A stretch of DNA of 64,000 nt from assembly GCA_037039925.1 (NCBI GenBank), contig JAXRKP010000455.1, forward strand, positions 228,501 through 292,500. The letters are read 5' to 3'. Positions 24,533 to 38,713 of this stretch are shown here, piece by piece. The notes below the pieces were generated by a model. It did not search any database, had not been told where the DNA came from, and saw nothing but the letters and a program-made list of their open reading frames with translations. A program made the translations under genes and the position numbers. Within the stretch, counting starts at the first letter, position 1. Each line of letters starts with the position of its first letter. The stretch is from Doris montereyensis. Lineage: Eukaryota > Mollusca > Gastropoda > Nudibranchia > Dorididae.

Positions 24533-25960
24533 GTGAAAATGTTTCATGTTTCATTGCATCCTCCACTTAAAGTTACTGTGGGGGGATTTGCTGAGCAAAC
24601 GTCCTTTCATCTGCTCACATGCTTCTTACTTGTCAAGGATTGACAAATGAAAACTGAAATTTTACCCTCAAGCATTAATTTTTTAAAAAAAGTTTACATT
24701 TCTATCCTTGGAGAACAGCTCACAAAATTATGAACGTATTGTTTTGCGGCCATATATGCAAATAAATTTATAAACAACATGAATGTGACCAATGTACATT
24801 TTAAACCACTTCAACTTCAAGTATGCATACAAGTATTTAGTCAAATAAAACACTGCTCTAATGAAAAGTTAACATTTCAAAAAACACTGTAATGACAAAA
24901 GGGAGAGTAGGCACTATGGAACACGATGCAGTATGATGTAGTATAGATGTACTTCAGGGTAGTGAATTTAAACCTTCCCTTCCTTACTAATAAACAGTCA
25001 AATACTTAAGACTTCGATAACTTGGAAAGCATCAGCTAGTGCTAACTGGCATTTTAAAAAATTCAGATAAGTTGTTTACTCTCTTGCCTTATTGCATCGA
25101 TAAATTTGTAATTTATATACATTTCGCACCTTCAGTGTAAATTTTTGTCCTTGATTGATAATTCCTTTCATTCATTCTCTATCATTTCTTCTTTCTAGAC
25201 CCAGTGAGATATAGATCTAGTCTTATATTTATCCTATTTTTTCGTACTCGTTTCCCACACACACACGTCTCTTTCTCCCTTTCTTTCTTCCCTGCCTTTT
25301 TTTCTTTCTTTTTCTCTCTCTCTCTATTTCTCTCCTTCTCTCTATCTCCTTCTCACCTTTTATTACCTACTTATTTTCATATTTTTATTTCATTCTAGAT
25401 CTGAACCTTCCACTCTCCTTATTTCTTCACACCCCCTCTGCTATGTTTCTTGTCATCACTGTCTTTTTCTTTCTTTCTTTCTCCTTTATGTTTTTCTTCT
25501 GACATCACATTGTGTGATGCCTGAGGGAGTACTTAGATCTAGATTCTAGATATTTCTCGTTTGTTGTCTGACGAAGGGTTATACCGGAAATGTCACATGT
25601 TTGTTCTGTCTTTATTAGTGGAGTTGTCACTTATTGTCATATTTCACCTTTGATTTCACTCCACTGTAGCTCCTTCGTATTACTAATAAACAGTAGTACA
25701 TTGTAATATATAAGATACAAGTTATTTTGTAAAAAGGAAACAGAGAAAAGTGAGTAGGCACTTGGACGCGAAAGAGAAACATTTTTGTGTAAGCTAGTGA
25801 TTCCTTTACTTTAGTTCATTCATAAAAAAAAGAATCTTTTTGGATTTTGTATGAGCTTTCTATAAGAAAAAAAAACAACCTTTTCAGCACTCACTTATTA
25901 ATGTGCAGGATTCTTGACTTCTTGTGATCAAATCTAAATTTAAAGGAGATAATGACCAAA
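24533..25960. other. AT-rich sequence, pyrimidine-rich around 25260-25500
   Basis: No exon is recognised. 25260-25360 and 25460-25500 are CT-rich low-complexity tracts. Confidence 0.4.
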
Positions 25961-25967
25961 TAATTTC

Positions 25968-26050
25968 AGGGGAGACTGAATACTAAATTGAGGAGATAAG
26001 AAATCATTCAGGGAGACTGAATACTAAATTGAGGAGATTAGAAATCATTC
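25968..26050 (+). repeat. 41-bp tandem duplication
   Basis: GGGAGACTGAATACTAAATT and the following 21 bases occur twice in direct succession with a single difference. Confidence 0.85.
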
Positions 26051-26089
26051 TTAGTGTCACAAAAATGGTAAAACACACATTTTGACCTA

Positions 26090-26400
<311 letters not shown>

Positions 26401-26419
26401 TGCATATACTAAATGATTG

Positions 26420-29400
26420 ATCAATGGTAATAGCGCTACTCCCTGACACTGTAACACTATTCACTATCGCTACCACCTGGTTGCCAGTAATTCTTTCATC
26501 ACTGGCTGATCATTTTGTTTTGTCTATGTTTAAATATCAAACTTGTATCAAACATTTCCCCCTTCTTTTCTACCTTGTTTCACGAGTTATTCGTTTGAAT
26601 AAAAGAGATTAGACGCACAAAGTATAATATGGATAGCCTTCATATTATTTGTGGCCTCTTTCTTAGATTCTTCTGTATTCACTTGGTTCTTCACTATTTA
26701 GTGCTGTGACTGTGACATTGAGTGATATATATCTTAACAAAGTGTTGCTAGGACAGACTTATGGAACTGACTAATAGTAGATCTACATTATACAATATGC
26801 ATACGACTAAATATAAATATAGAAATACATACAAATATGGGGTGTTTTTTTATCATAAGCAACTGGATTTGTCAAGTTGAGAATATGATATTATATAGCC
26901 TAGTAAATTAGGTTTGCTTATAAAATAACCACTCATGTCTGACAAAGCAAAACATTATTGAAACTATGAGAGAGCAAATGAAATTTACACTTACAAAGTA
27001 ATTGGACAATGAGGAGGCTACAAGTGGATGTGAGCTCAAAAGTCTGTGAAAAACCCAACCCAGTCTAACAACTGAACTAAGTGTAGGACAACCGTAAAAC
27101 GAAAAGATCAAAACAGTAATCATGAAAAGAGGTATATTTTCAGGAGCTTGCCATTAAATCAAGAGGTCTGGCCTAATGAAAATGTCTGTATGCATAATTT
27201 CACTGAAATGCATTTAACATGAACAACATTACAAACATTTTAATTCACATATTGAAAACTGATTTAAAAATCTTGTTTCTAGTTTCAATATTTGACTTCT
27301 TAAGGGGAATGTTAAGAAAGAGAAAAAAAAAGAAAAGTAAAAAAGCCACAATAATCTGAACAAAAACAAGATATCATATTATGTGGAATGGAATACATTT
27401 TTTGTACAGTGGATATAATTGCATTCTATAAATATATGTATATAACAAAGATATTCTTTAAACAGTTTGTGAAGTATAATATGTACATTTTTTTTTTTTG
27501 TTCATTTGCTTCATCAAACTCATTTACAAAGCAAGTTCACAAAAATTGTAAATCTATTTATTCAAGTAATAAAGATAAGTATAAAACCATAAAGCAGACA
27601 GTCTTGCTTTGAGAGCATAAAGTAAAGGATTTTCATTTTTTTCATCTTTTTTACAATTGTAACATTTGACTTTGAGGGTTTCATGAGAAGGATGTAAGTA
27701 CAAGCGTAACTGAAAATTTCTCACATTTTATGACTAAGCACATACACACACACACACACAAATATCAAGAAAAAAAAAGACTGGCGAGCTAAGTAAATAA
27801 TGTTAAACCCTGTCCTTCAAAAGCCAATAAGTCAAGAGGGCAAAATATATTAATATTATTATTATCTTTATTATCATCACCATTATGGAATGAACATAGA
27901 AGAAAAGAAAAAAGATCACAGGACAATGGAAGAAGATGCAAACCTCACCATGGGGTCAAATAATTGTGACAACACTTGTCGAGTTAATTATAAATGTAAT
28001 GGAAGGTTGTTCACAAAGAGGCATATAGAAGGAGCAGCAGTTTTGATCATAAAAAAAAAAGGAAAGCATCCATGATGTCTACTAACATTAGTCCTAATCA
28101 ATGGAACTGTTTTCTCTCTTTCTATGTTGATAATTATTATTAATCAACAATCTGCTTCTATCTTGAATATTTATCCTATGAAAGAATATATTTCAAATAA
28201 AATTTAGCTTTTTACACAAAAATAGATTCTAACAAACCAAATTTCTAATGAAAAAAGATGTGACTCCATATTAACAGCATGATCCTTTCTGTAAGGCATT
28301 ACAATTCTTAAGTATCAAATCTAAAACCATTCACAATTTGTATGCAATTTAACATCAGAGAGCAACATGACGACATATGTTCTGTTTCATTATTCATGAA
28401 GAAAGTAACTTTTTTCCTTCCAGCAAGGATATTCTTTTTTAATATTTGATCTGCCGCTCATGACAAAGGCTTGTTTCTCCCTGCACACAACTGACGCTTC
28501 AAGCCTTTCTAAACAAGTGGCTCTTTTACCCAATGTAATTAGAGGGGTTCACCCGATCGCCAAAGAATTAAGCCTATAGCAGACCCTGAAGCCAGCTGAG
28601 GCCACAAGCGATTTTGTCATATTTCAAGGGCTCTATCGGAGCTCAAACGACCCATGTCCTATTACAAAGAAGAAAGAAGAAGAAGACAAATGGCTTCATA
28701 AATCGAGGTTTACTCATTTTTGTAAGGCCAAGGGTAATCAAGTTGATATGGCATATCCAAAATGAGGGATGTACACATCTAACTCTTTACATTAAAATCC
28801 TCTCCTGGGCTATTTCAAGGAATCATCCATATCTTGTTTCCGATTATGAAAACAAAGGCCTGGGCATAAAAGATAGGTAAAATTCAAATTGGAAAAGAGA
28901 AAGCTTAATACCTAGTGTTTAAATCTATCAGTGTTTCTAAAAGATATCTTTAATGAATCAAATAAACTGTGAAAGAATTATTTTTTGTTTCAACCAAGCT
29001 TTAGTGCCCCTGAGCTTAAAGTTTGCATATCCCATAGAAGTAAGAATATTAATACTTCTATAACTTATATGAAATCTTTAGACCACGGCACTGAAGTATT
29101 TATCTACAAGTAGTTAAACCAGATATTACCTTATTTTAAAGCACTTTTGTCTTCAAAAGAATTTTTTTTTAAACGAACAAATGAAATAATTGAAAATAGA
29201 ATCAAAAAGATAAGTTGAAAGTAATACTTTCGTTTCCTTAAATATTATGTGCCTTTACTCTTCTGATGAGTAAGAGTGTTTACATACGTCTTTTATTCAC
29301 AAATCTAATGAAATTAAAATTTGATTCAAGTTGAAGGAAATAGCTTGTATCCTTTTCTTTTGCTTGAACGCTGTACTGTATAACAGACCTGCCTCACTCC

Positions 29401-30860
29401 TGTGTGTTTTGAACGTGTCAACATTTACTGTCTTCAAAAGCCATACTCTGAAAAAATGAATTTCAAACATAAAAAAAAAAAGAAATTGTCTTTTGTAAGC
29501 TTTGTGGGGAAAACACCAAAACATTACCTACAACCAAGTAGGCGGAGCTGTGATTTACAGCTAAAACCATAAAACTAAAAGAGTACACAGTAAAATATGG
29601 CTTGCCAAAAATTGACAAACAGACAAGAGGCTGAAAAATGTCTGTTTCTGTTATCTTAAAAATCTATTTACACAACAAGGAATCAAACATTATGTTGTGA
29701 ATGCTATTTGTATACATGAAGCTAAATAATATTGAATATTAGATTAATTTGTTTGCAACTTCTTGCATCTGTTAAGGCACTATCTTACAGTTAGTATAAC
29801 AAACTCTTCATGTAAACAGATTAAAATAAGAGTTTTAACAAGTGATTAGCTACCAGGATTTATCAACAAGGAAATCAATAAATTGTGAGGAAAAATTCAT
29901 CCACAAATAGCTGCTCTAAGGATTTGCATGTTTTATTAAACATTGTTTTTTTTTCTTTTTTTCTCAAGAGGAAATGATGCATACATTTTTTAATTGGGAT
30001 GAAAAAATATCTTCTAATGCTTTGCTAGATCTACATTATGCATGACTTTGTATCAGAACTTCTTTTTGTTTTTTTTTTTTCATGTCAAAATATGCTTTAA
30101 ACAATATTGTATGCCAGCTAAGTTGAAATCTTAGATCTTCAAATAAAATATTTGCTCAGCAGCATCAGTAACATGATTTTCTGTATGTGTGTATGTGTGT
30201 GTGTGTGTGTTTCTTGTTTTCAGAAGTGAATATTGTACAGTCAGTTTGGAGAAAGAAGCGAAAACCTTAATAAACAAAGTTGTAGATGACTGTGTTAAGG
30301 AAGAAAATACAGAGTGAGGAAAACAACTCCAAAATACTCTTTATCTTCCCAGAGCAAGCCATATCACTTGTATTCCTTCCCTCTGAGCATTGATCACCTG
30401 ACTGTCTCAGCCCCTCCCACGTCATATAGTTTTACAGTGTTTAAAAAAGAAAAAAGCTTCCTTCCAAGGCAGGATGCAAATGTGTAAGTTAAGATCAACA
30501 ATAATCAACACATTGGTGACGTGACATACAAGTGTCATAATAGTATCACAAATGAAGTGTAAGCACATTGTTCCATTGATGGAAAAACAAAACAAAACAA
30601 AAAGGGGAAAAACATGAGAGTGAGAGAGTAAGTAACTAAAGCCCTATAAAAGACACTTTATCTATACATCTATATAGCTTTGTAAGTCTTTCCATTACAG
30701 GTACTCATTGCAAGTGATTAACTCAATTCTTGAGTATTATTGCTAACTTGTCTCAAGGATAAGAAGATGATTTTAAAGCATTAATGTTTTTCATTTTTGT
30801 ACCATTTTTTAATTTGAGGGCTGGAATCAATACGTCAGTCTTGCTTGTTTATTTCATTAA
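26420..30860. other. AT-rich sequence without recognised genes
   Basis: Both strands were scanned for splice-bounded homologous exons; none was found. Only short simple repeats are present (CA at 27745, GT at 30190). It may be intergenic or a long ARAP 3' region. Confidence 0.4.
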
Positions 30861-30864
30861 AAAA

Positions 30865-31012
30865 TTCCTGCATCCACCATATGCGATGATCTCAGGGAGA
30901 ATTAAAAAAGCTAGATAAAAGATAAGTGAAAGAATGAAAGGAAAGAAGTAGGACCTACTAGCAGCACCCAAAACCGCCCACCTGCAGCCATGCTTTGAGT
31001 GGAAACACAAGG
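30865..31012 (-). repeat. Family C repeat, copy 7
   Basis: Reverse orientation: ATCCACCATATGCGATGATC, then GAAAGAAGTAGGACCTACTA, GCAGCACCCA. Confidence 0.8.
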
Positions 31013-32180
31013 AAATAGAATTGTCATTTTAGAAATTTACAGCTGATCAAAAAGGGATAGTATTTCTCTGGAACAGCTTAAGTTTCTCCATGTATTTCTC
31101 ATTTACACAAATCTGACAAATCTAAATCAGGATTCTAATTTTTCTTCAACTGAAACTGACCAACATCACTTATAAAATACTTACACACAGCTTTCATATT
31201 TACTACGACACACAATATTACTTTAGCTTAGGCACTGAACTAAACACCTCAAAAATTTTAGATAAGATTATTATGACCATGAGGCAGTAGTACCATTGGG
31301 CTTTTCAGCAAGTTGAAGGAAAATCATTCTCCTCATTCCTTTCATTCTCTCCATTGGTAGAATTTATTCCAGTTCAATGTATGCTCATAACATATTCAAT
31401 GTTATTATTTAATACTTTTCTTATATTGTAAGTCATGCAAAAATAGGTGTGTAATGAGTTGGAATGATGATCACATTTACAAGGAATGAACAAATGATGC
31501 CAATCTGTACACAATCATAATGACGTTTTCAGCCAGTCTGTCTATAGGTGAAAACAGTCTTTTAATAGTATTGACACACATTGAAAAACAAAATAATTTT
31601 AAACAAACTCGCAAGAGAAGCATGGTGTTTAAAATCAGAAAACACATTTTGATAACATTTGTGTCAATATAAGAAATTCAGGTTGATTTGTTCACTTGTA
31701 AACAGGGAGTAGAATATTGCACATTATAAAAGATGCAGAACTTTTTTTAAACCAATCAAATGAACGAAGACAACAAAGCTCAGGTAACAAATCTACACAC
31801 GTCCATCAACAATTCAGATGGATGAAAATACCACAATATGAATAAAATATTATAAAACAGATGCAATATTTTCATCATTCGAACTGAAAGAAAAAATCAA
31901 AACAAAACCATCCCCAGCATTATTCATTTTCAATTATAAATCTTCAACGCTATCTTTGCCCTTTGTTTGCTTTCCATTTTCTTCCCATTTAAGTTTTGAT
32001 GTGGAAAATATATTGCTCCATTCAAAGCAATTGAAATGTTTAAAAATATTGACACAATCACAAGTCAAATACCATATTAGTCTGCCAAACCTCATGTTTT
32101 AAAATAATGTCGTAAAGAAGCTAGTTGAAAGCAGTCTATGATTCTTCATAACACATCCAGTTTTGTTCGTTCCATTAAAA
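31013..32180. other. AT-rich sequence without recognised features
   Basis: No exon or repeat family is seen. Confidence 0.35.
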
Positions 32181-32184
32181 TTAA

Positions 32185-32302
32185 GCCCATCCACCACCAA
32201 ATTAATTGATATAAATCAAGAGGAAACAGCAAGATAACAGACAGACGTAAAAGAACGAGAGGAAAGACATGTAGGGTCTACCAGCAGGACTAGACTTGCT
32301 AT
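32185..32302 (-). repeat. Family C repeat, copy 8 (diverged)
   Basis: Reverse orientation: AGAGGAAACAGCAAGATAAC, then GTAGGGTCTACCAGCAGGAC. Confidence 0.65.
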
Positions 32303-35015
32303 CAAAGCATTTACACTCATAAACAAAACCAATAAAAGAACAAAACAAACCCAAGCATAGCACTACGATAAAGAATAAAAGAAATTTCCAATTGGACAGA
32401 AATCAGTCAAATGACAAGCAAAAGTGTTTTCAAGTTTGACATCCACTTCTTTTCTCCAAAGGATAAATCTTTAGAGGTCAAAAGTCAGTCATAAAGCTTC
32501 ATTAACAAAGTGATCAATACCACACCTAAAGAATTTCATACTTGAAAATTGAATAGACGGTAAACCACTGAGATGTAGGCTTCAGCATTATGACGCCATT
32601 TTGAAAGGCCTTTGGTCTTGAGTTCATGGCAATTTTGAAAGGGTGAAATGCCCGTTGATGTGAGTTCTGCTTTGTTCATTCAGTGCTAGAGAAAACAACC
32701 GTGAATGACAGTTGAAGTTTACCCTAACTACCATGTGCAATAACCTTTGGCTTTGTTGAAAATTCTGAGAAAAGTACACAAGAAATAAATTTTAAAAAGA
32801 AGAGGAGAGAGAAGCAGGGAAGAAATTAAGTGCGTTCACCAGCCAATGAAAAAGCTTGGCAGACTGTTATAGACTTGAAGAACAGGAAGAATAGAAATAC
32901 TGCCAATCACACGCCTAAGTATTGTAGAAATAGTCAATTAGTTAACTGTATCTTCAGAAGTCAACAACCTGATTGACTGATCATGAGAAGGGGAAACCAA
33001 AAAAACTCCTATACTTTCAACAGCACTAAAACAAGTATTGTAGGTATCTTTTTTACTCTCTATTTTGCAATAATATTATCTAAAAAGGAATTTATTCCTT
33101 CCTTTTTCTTTTTAACTTCGACACAGCAACAATTCTACTTAAAAATGATTCAAAACTTTGAAGAAATCAAGAGTAAGTTTTTACGGTGGTAATGTGTTTA
33201 TTCTAAGTCAATAAGCAGAACTTGCCAGCCGCCCGCTGGGAATCTCTTCCTTGTGATGTGAATATAAAAATAAACAATACTTTTTTTAACTTGAACTCTT
33301 TTCCTTTTCATTACATCAAATAAAAAATAAGACATGAACAAATAGCAAGAGGGCAAAAGCTATACAACAAGGAAAGACTTTCTTCTGCTTTAAGTAAAAT
33401 TCACTAAACCTTTTAAAATGTTGAGGAATAAAAATACACTTTTCTTTCATTTGAAAATTTAAACAGTAGAAAACTCTAATATGTACAGTTTAAAAATAAT
33501 TACATCATATCTTATATATGGGCTTTAACATATATATACAATAATTTCTGTCATTGGCAAGCAAGATATTTTAGCAAAGTGCCACAAAATGACAAGCGTT
33601 GAAATTTGTAGAGTAGTGGGATAATCAAGAAAAAAATCCACAAATACATGCAGGATGACATTATGCAAAATTTAAAAAAGCTAGGAAAAGATTAAAGCAA
33701 ATATTTAAGAAATAAAAAAATAATTTTGGTTCAAGTAGCAAAAATACTAGATAAAAAAAAGATAGAGGTAAGGAAAACAAAGTTTCAAAATAAGACTTGT
33801 TGCATAATGAAGGCTAATAAATGAATGTTGACACTCATAAGAATATATGATAATTATGGTTGCTACACAACACAAGAAGCTGACATGACACTAGTGACTC
33901 GTGACTTCTTTCTCAGACCAAAACCTGGCTCTCCAGTTAAAATTTATGTTTGAAAGATTTCCTTAAGATATAATTTTGGAATTATTGTGCCTTATAACAC
34001 CTATTTAAAAATATAATTTTGTGTAGAAAAGATTAGACAGACAAGTCTGACTAGTCGTGCTTGGTTTAATTGTGAATTGCAGAGGTATTACTTGAATACT
34101 GTAAAAAAAAGAGAGGAGATTTTTGAGTTTTTAAATAAGAATTTTTGTGTCAATTAGATCATTTGGACAGCTGCAGATTTAACTACAGCCACCAGTTAAG
34201 AAAGCAAATTCTTATGGGATAGTGAAATTATGGACAGCTATCCATAAGAAGAGAAACCAAAATAAGATTGCAAAAATAATTATCAGATTAAACTCATTTA
34301 AAATTCTTTCTACAAGTAAAAGTATGAACATCCCACAAATGTTTTAACATTTGCCTCTCCCTCTTAAAAGATTATAAAGACCAGGCTCTTCATAATAATT
34401 ATGTCAATGTCACTTGATGTTTCTTTCTAGTGAAACTAATACTGTAATAATATACTGTTTTTGCAACCATATTTGCTTGTTCCTTTAATAAAACAGTATT
34501 ACACAATTCATTTAACAAATAGGTCGCATTCAATCCTCAGAAAATATGTTGGGAAAGGACACGTTCATTTAGTAGTAATAAAGACTGAATGAAAACAAAA
34601 TGATTTTAATGATGACAATATTAAGGAATTGACTTTCAACAATGATGGCAGGGGATAATGACAGTTATTTTCAAGCATTAAAACACAAAGCGAACAGGTT
34701 CTAAAACAGGTTCTCAAGCATCCAAAGTACTAAGTTTATTCTATCAGTACAAGCTGATTCTATGCTGTGTTGATTAGTCCGGCATCTGATGGATATGGGT
34801 ATGAGAAGATTTATTGACTACTTGGCACTTTTAGCTGTGCTCTCTGGTGCTCCATGCTAATAAACCTTTGGGATTCTGCATCAGGATTAGAATATGTGGA
34901 ATAAAATGGTAGAAAATGAAATAAAGGTGTATGGAATTGTAATGATAGAAAAAAGCATAGTGATCTCTTTTTTTCCCCTTCTTTTAAAAAAAAACATGCA
35001 TTTGCAATTTGGTCA
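32303..35015. other. AT-rich sequence without recognised features
   Basis: No exon is recognised on either strand. No identifiable repeat family is present. Confidence 0.35.
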
Positions 35016-35017
35016 AA

Positions 35018-35112
35018 TATAAGCATAAAAGGTCAAATCGAAGCATAAAAGGTCAAATCAAAGCATAAAAGGTCAAATCTAAGCTTAAAAAGTCAAACTT
35101 AAGCATAAAAGT
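35018..35112 (+). repeat. 20-bp tandem repeat carrying AGGTCA, about 4.5 units
   Basis: AAGCATAAAAGGTCAAATC-type units repeat at 20-base spacing; the last unit has AAGTCA instead. Confidence 0.9.
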
Positions 35113-35722
35113 GTGGGAAAAAAATCAGTGTAGGAGAGCCAAAGTGAAGCAGACACCCCTAAGAAATGGAATTATTGTATCTTATCATTCAACATGCAAA
35201 AACAGCTGATGTTTATAACACCAATAAGTAAAAAAAAAAGAAGGTATGATATATAGAATGAATGTTAAAGTTCTAGAAAAACTTCATGTGAGTAAAATCA
35301 TTCGACTGTGTTATAGTTAGAATTCAACATCAAAAGAGTTGAACTAGTAATATCTCTCAAACAAAAGAAATCAATCAAACATCAAATTTCACCTCCCAGC
35401 CAAATCCTGGGCTTGGACATAGCGATAATGCAAATGTTTGGTTCTGATTAGAAGAAAAAGCAACAGCAACATACTGACTACACTTGATTATTACACTACG
35501 GTTGTTCATTAGCAGAGACAATAAATGAGAGAGAAAGGATAGAACAAACAACAACAAAAAAGAAAGAAAGAAAGGACAGAGAGAAGATATTGAGTTATAG
35601 AGCTGCAAGAAAACACTTCCATATATCATTGTCTCAGCCTTTAAACACTAAGAAATGTATTTTTTATTTAACCACAGCTTTCTTTGCATGATTTCAATAT
35701 TATAATACTAATTTTAGATATA

Positions 35723-36365
35723 CAGTCGTTGCCACTTAGCTTCATGGTGGATAGCGGAACGCTTCGATTATGAGAACACTAAATGGCTGTAACAGAATCT
35801 TTTCTATATAAAGGTCACTGGATAGCGTCAAAGGGGTTTCGGTTAGCGTCACGGTGCCTTGCTATGATGAGAAGAATAATGCCCAATTTGAGATCTAAAT
35901 TTGACTTCAGGAACAAAGTCTTTATCGCCACGAACAAATTCTGGTACGTTACATGTTACACATTTTCATGGCTGGTATGACGTTATACTGTCTTGGACTT
36001 CACAGTAAAGGAGCAGATAACTCCAGTTAGACAACTCCCTGTAAGAGGAGACAATCAATTCACACAAAGCTGACCATTACACCAGACTCTTTCTTATGCA
36101 ACTTAGGGCTAAGGAAAGCAGGGCTGGTCAGGTGTGATTTTTTTAATATAAGTCTTAGGTGTGCTCAACTTAGTCTGCTCTAAATTGGTGGAAGAGGGGA
36201 AGGATGGTTAACTAATTTAGTTTACAACCTATGGTTGGGCAGGTTTATAGAAACAAAGAACACACTGAATGATTGTCCCCCGTGTGAAGCGGATACCGTC
36301 ACACAACGCATAGCGTCACGGAAAGACAAAGGAACGGACCGTGTGATGCTAAGCAGCGGCCGCTG
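35723..36365. mobile_element. Tigger/pogo-like MITE
   Basis: The left end is TA-CAGTCGTTGCCACTTAGC and the right end, read in reverse, TA-CAGCGGCCGCTGCTTAGC. Both then continue with TCA; 15 of the first 22 positions agree. TA flanks both ends, as for pogo/Tc1-mariner insertions. GTTAGCGTCACGG and ATAGCGTCACGG recur internally. No transposase is encoded. Confidence 0.6.
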
Positions 36366-36503
36366 TATCTAGTGTGCTCCAATGACAGGTACACTCTGGC
36401 TTATTTACAATATTCAATCAATGATAGCGGCGGCCGCTGTATCTAGTGTGCTCCAATGACAGGTACACTCTGACTTATTTACAATATTCAATCAATGATA
36501 AGC
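36356..36503 (+). repeat. 74-bp tandem duplication with a NotI-site start
   Basis: GCGGCCGCTGTATCTAGTGT begins at 36356 and again at 36430, each followed by the same CCAATGACAGG...TTTACAATATTCAATCAATGATA sequence with one substitution. The repeat begins within the right end of the MITE. Confidence 0.9.
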
Positions 36504-37439
36504 ATTGAACTTCGCATGAACGAAATGTGTGAGAAACTTGACATCGTGATATTGTGTTATGTGATTTATAGTATAGTAGCACAAGAATTGGCTTTAAACG
36601 GAATAGCAAGTGTTAAGTCTATGACTGATCAATACAGTCCAGAGAACACATAAAATCTAAAGTGAAATCATTCACTTCCCTGATTTAACCAGTAAAGTGG
36701 AGATATTATTTCTTTTCAACATATATTTTCAAGAGAGGGATTATTGAAGTAAAAAACGTTCGAAGATGCAATGCTTATTTATTTGAATTTGAATGATGAG
36801 ATTCCTAAATTAGTCTAGCGTTTTGTGGCTGTAAAATTGTTACCGCATAAGACTATTTTCTGTGTTTGTTAGAACATACAAGTATTCATGTAAAAGCGGT
36901 AAAACAAATGAAACATAATTGATTTATTGATTTGTTAAAATTGATTGAATTATTCATTTTTAGCAATTGTTGTTGCTGTTCCTTGCATACTATGTGCATC
37001 TATTCTAAAAGGAAGTAAATTTCGTATAGGATTCCTAAATGATATTGGGAAAAGTTTGCTCTGGTCTAATTCATAGGTTGGCAGTGACCAACAAGGCGAC
37101 TTTAGTCATTTCACAATATAACCCATTGTTTAAAAAAAAGAAGACAATAATTTAACTAAATAGGATGTCCTCATCCTAGAAATAAAAGAAGTATCATCAT
37201 CAGCTTTCCTAACAAAACACCCAATCCAATAGACATCTATCTCCAAACAAGCTCTGTTAGTAAAATATATTTCCCTCTCTATTCCAGAAAATTATTTGTT
37301 ATTTTTAGCTTGCTCATTACGACATTACTGTCTAAAGACATTTAAATGTAAGGAACTGAAAAAATCACTACTTTCAGTAACAATGATCTCAGATTAATAT
37401 ATGGGCTGCCTTTTCTCACTTAAAAAAAAAGTTTTCTGC

Positions 37440-37960
37440 AAGCTTATTTTTTCCTGTTTAACAAACTTATGTTTTCCTGTTCTACAATGTTATGTTTTTC
37501 TGTTCTACAAGCTCGTGTTTTTCTGTTCTACAAAGTTATATCTTCCTGTTGTCTTTTCCTGTTATAGAAGCTAATATTTTCCTGTTCTACAATCTCATGT
37601 TTTTTTGTTCTACAAACTTATGTTTTCCTGTTCTACAAACTTATAAAATGATTTATAAAATGATTTCATGTTCTACAAGCTTATGTTTTCCTATTCTACA
37701 AGCTTATGTTTTCCTGTTCTACATTTTCCTGTTTATATTTTCCTATTCTACAAGCTTATGTTTTCCTGTTCTACAAGCTTATGTTTTCCTATTCTACAAG
37801 CTTATGTTTTCCTATTCTTCAAGCTTATGTTTTCCTGTTCTTCAAGCTTATGTTTTCCTATTCTACAAGCTTATGTTTTCCTGTTCTACAAGCTTATGTT
37901 TTCCTATTCTACAAGCTTATGTTTTCCTGTTCTACAAGCTTGTGTTTTCTGGCCTAGCCA
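37440..37960 (+). repeat. 23-bp minisatellite, about 22 units
   Basis: Units contain TTTTCCTGTTCTACAAG followed by CTTATG, alternating with CCTATTC variants. The left third (37440-37660) is more diverged than the right. Because 23 is not a multiple of 3, the three plus-strand frames give the same 23-residue repeat, producing spurious open frames of up to 164 residues. Confidence 0.95.
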
Positions 37961-38412
37961 AAGATGAAAGAATCAAGAAGGTATGAAATTGAACACTAGT
38001 GTTTGGAGGGTGAAATTTGGATTTTCAAAGCTTTAACTTGATACACTTCATAATGTATTTTAAATGTTTTTATGATAGACATGCATACACCTATTACCCA
38101 AAAAGAAAGTATTTTTCTACAATATCACCAACAAACACTTCGATCTGTTTCACATTTAATCTCCTGGCATTTATCCATTGTTTGCGTAAGAGTTAAAAAA
38201 AAAAAAATCCATTTAAAATCCATACTACCAGAAAAATCCACCCGACCGTGTTTTAAAACTATCATATTGGCATTTCTGCGCTTTAATCTAAATTTCCGAT
38301 TGTCTGTATCTTTAGTCTGTCATACTTTTCGTTGTTGTCATTTTTCTAAGCTAGTACATCTCATTTTTTTTGGAGTTATCAGAAATAGGATGAATAAGCT
38401 GGGACGGGCTAT

Positions 38413-38429
38413 TAAGCGCAATTGGGTTA

Positions 38430-38464
<35 letters not shown>

Positions 38465-38465
38465 C
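38413..38465. repeat. (TA)n-type microsatellite
   Basis: TATATATATATACATATATA run of about 35 bases, followed by a G-rich stretch. Confidence 0.9.
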
Positions 38466-38713
38466 AAAAGGAGAGGCATGGCGAGGGAGGGGGAGGGGAG
38501 ATATTGTCACACATATTTTGAAAGAGCGTATAATTAACATGTCTTTTTCTTTGGACTTTAATGTGTGTCATTCAGGGTTTTAACAAAATAAGTAATGACC
38601 AGATCATCACTAATTTCATATCATTTGCTTGGTTAAAATGAAACTACATGAAACTTTCTTTTCATCCAGCACTCCATCCAACACCAAAGTCAAATGTACT
38701 ATAAAATACACAC

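Noticed and set aside
37492..37986. 164-codon open frame of Cys/Phe/Tyr repeats
   Set aside because: It is entirely a product of the 23-bp minisatellite, and the other two frames give the same repeat.
38072..38521. 149-codon open frame on the plus strand
   Set aside because: No recognisable domain, it runs through a TA repeat and a purine tract, and it shows no splice or homology support.
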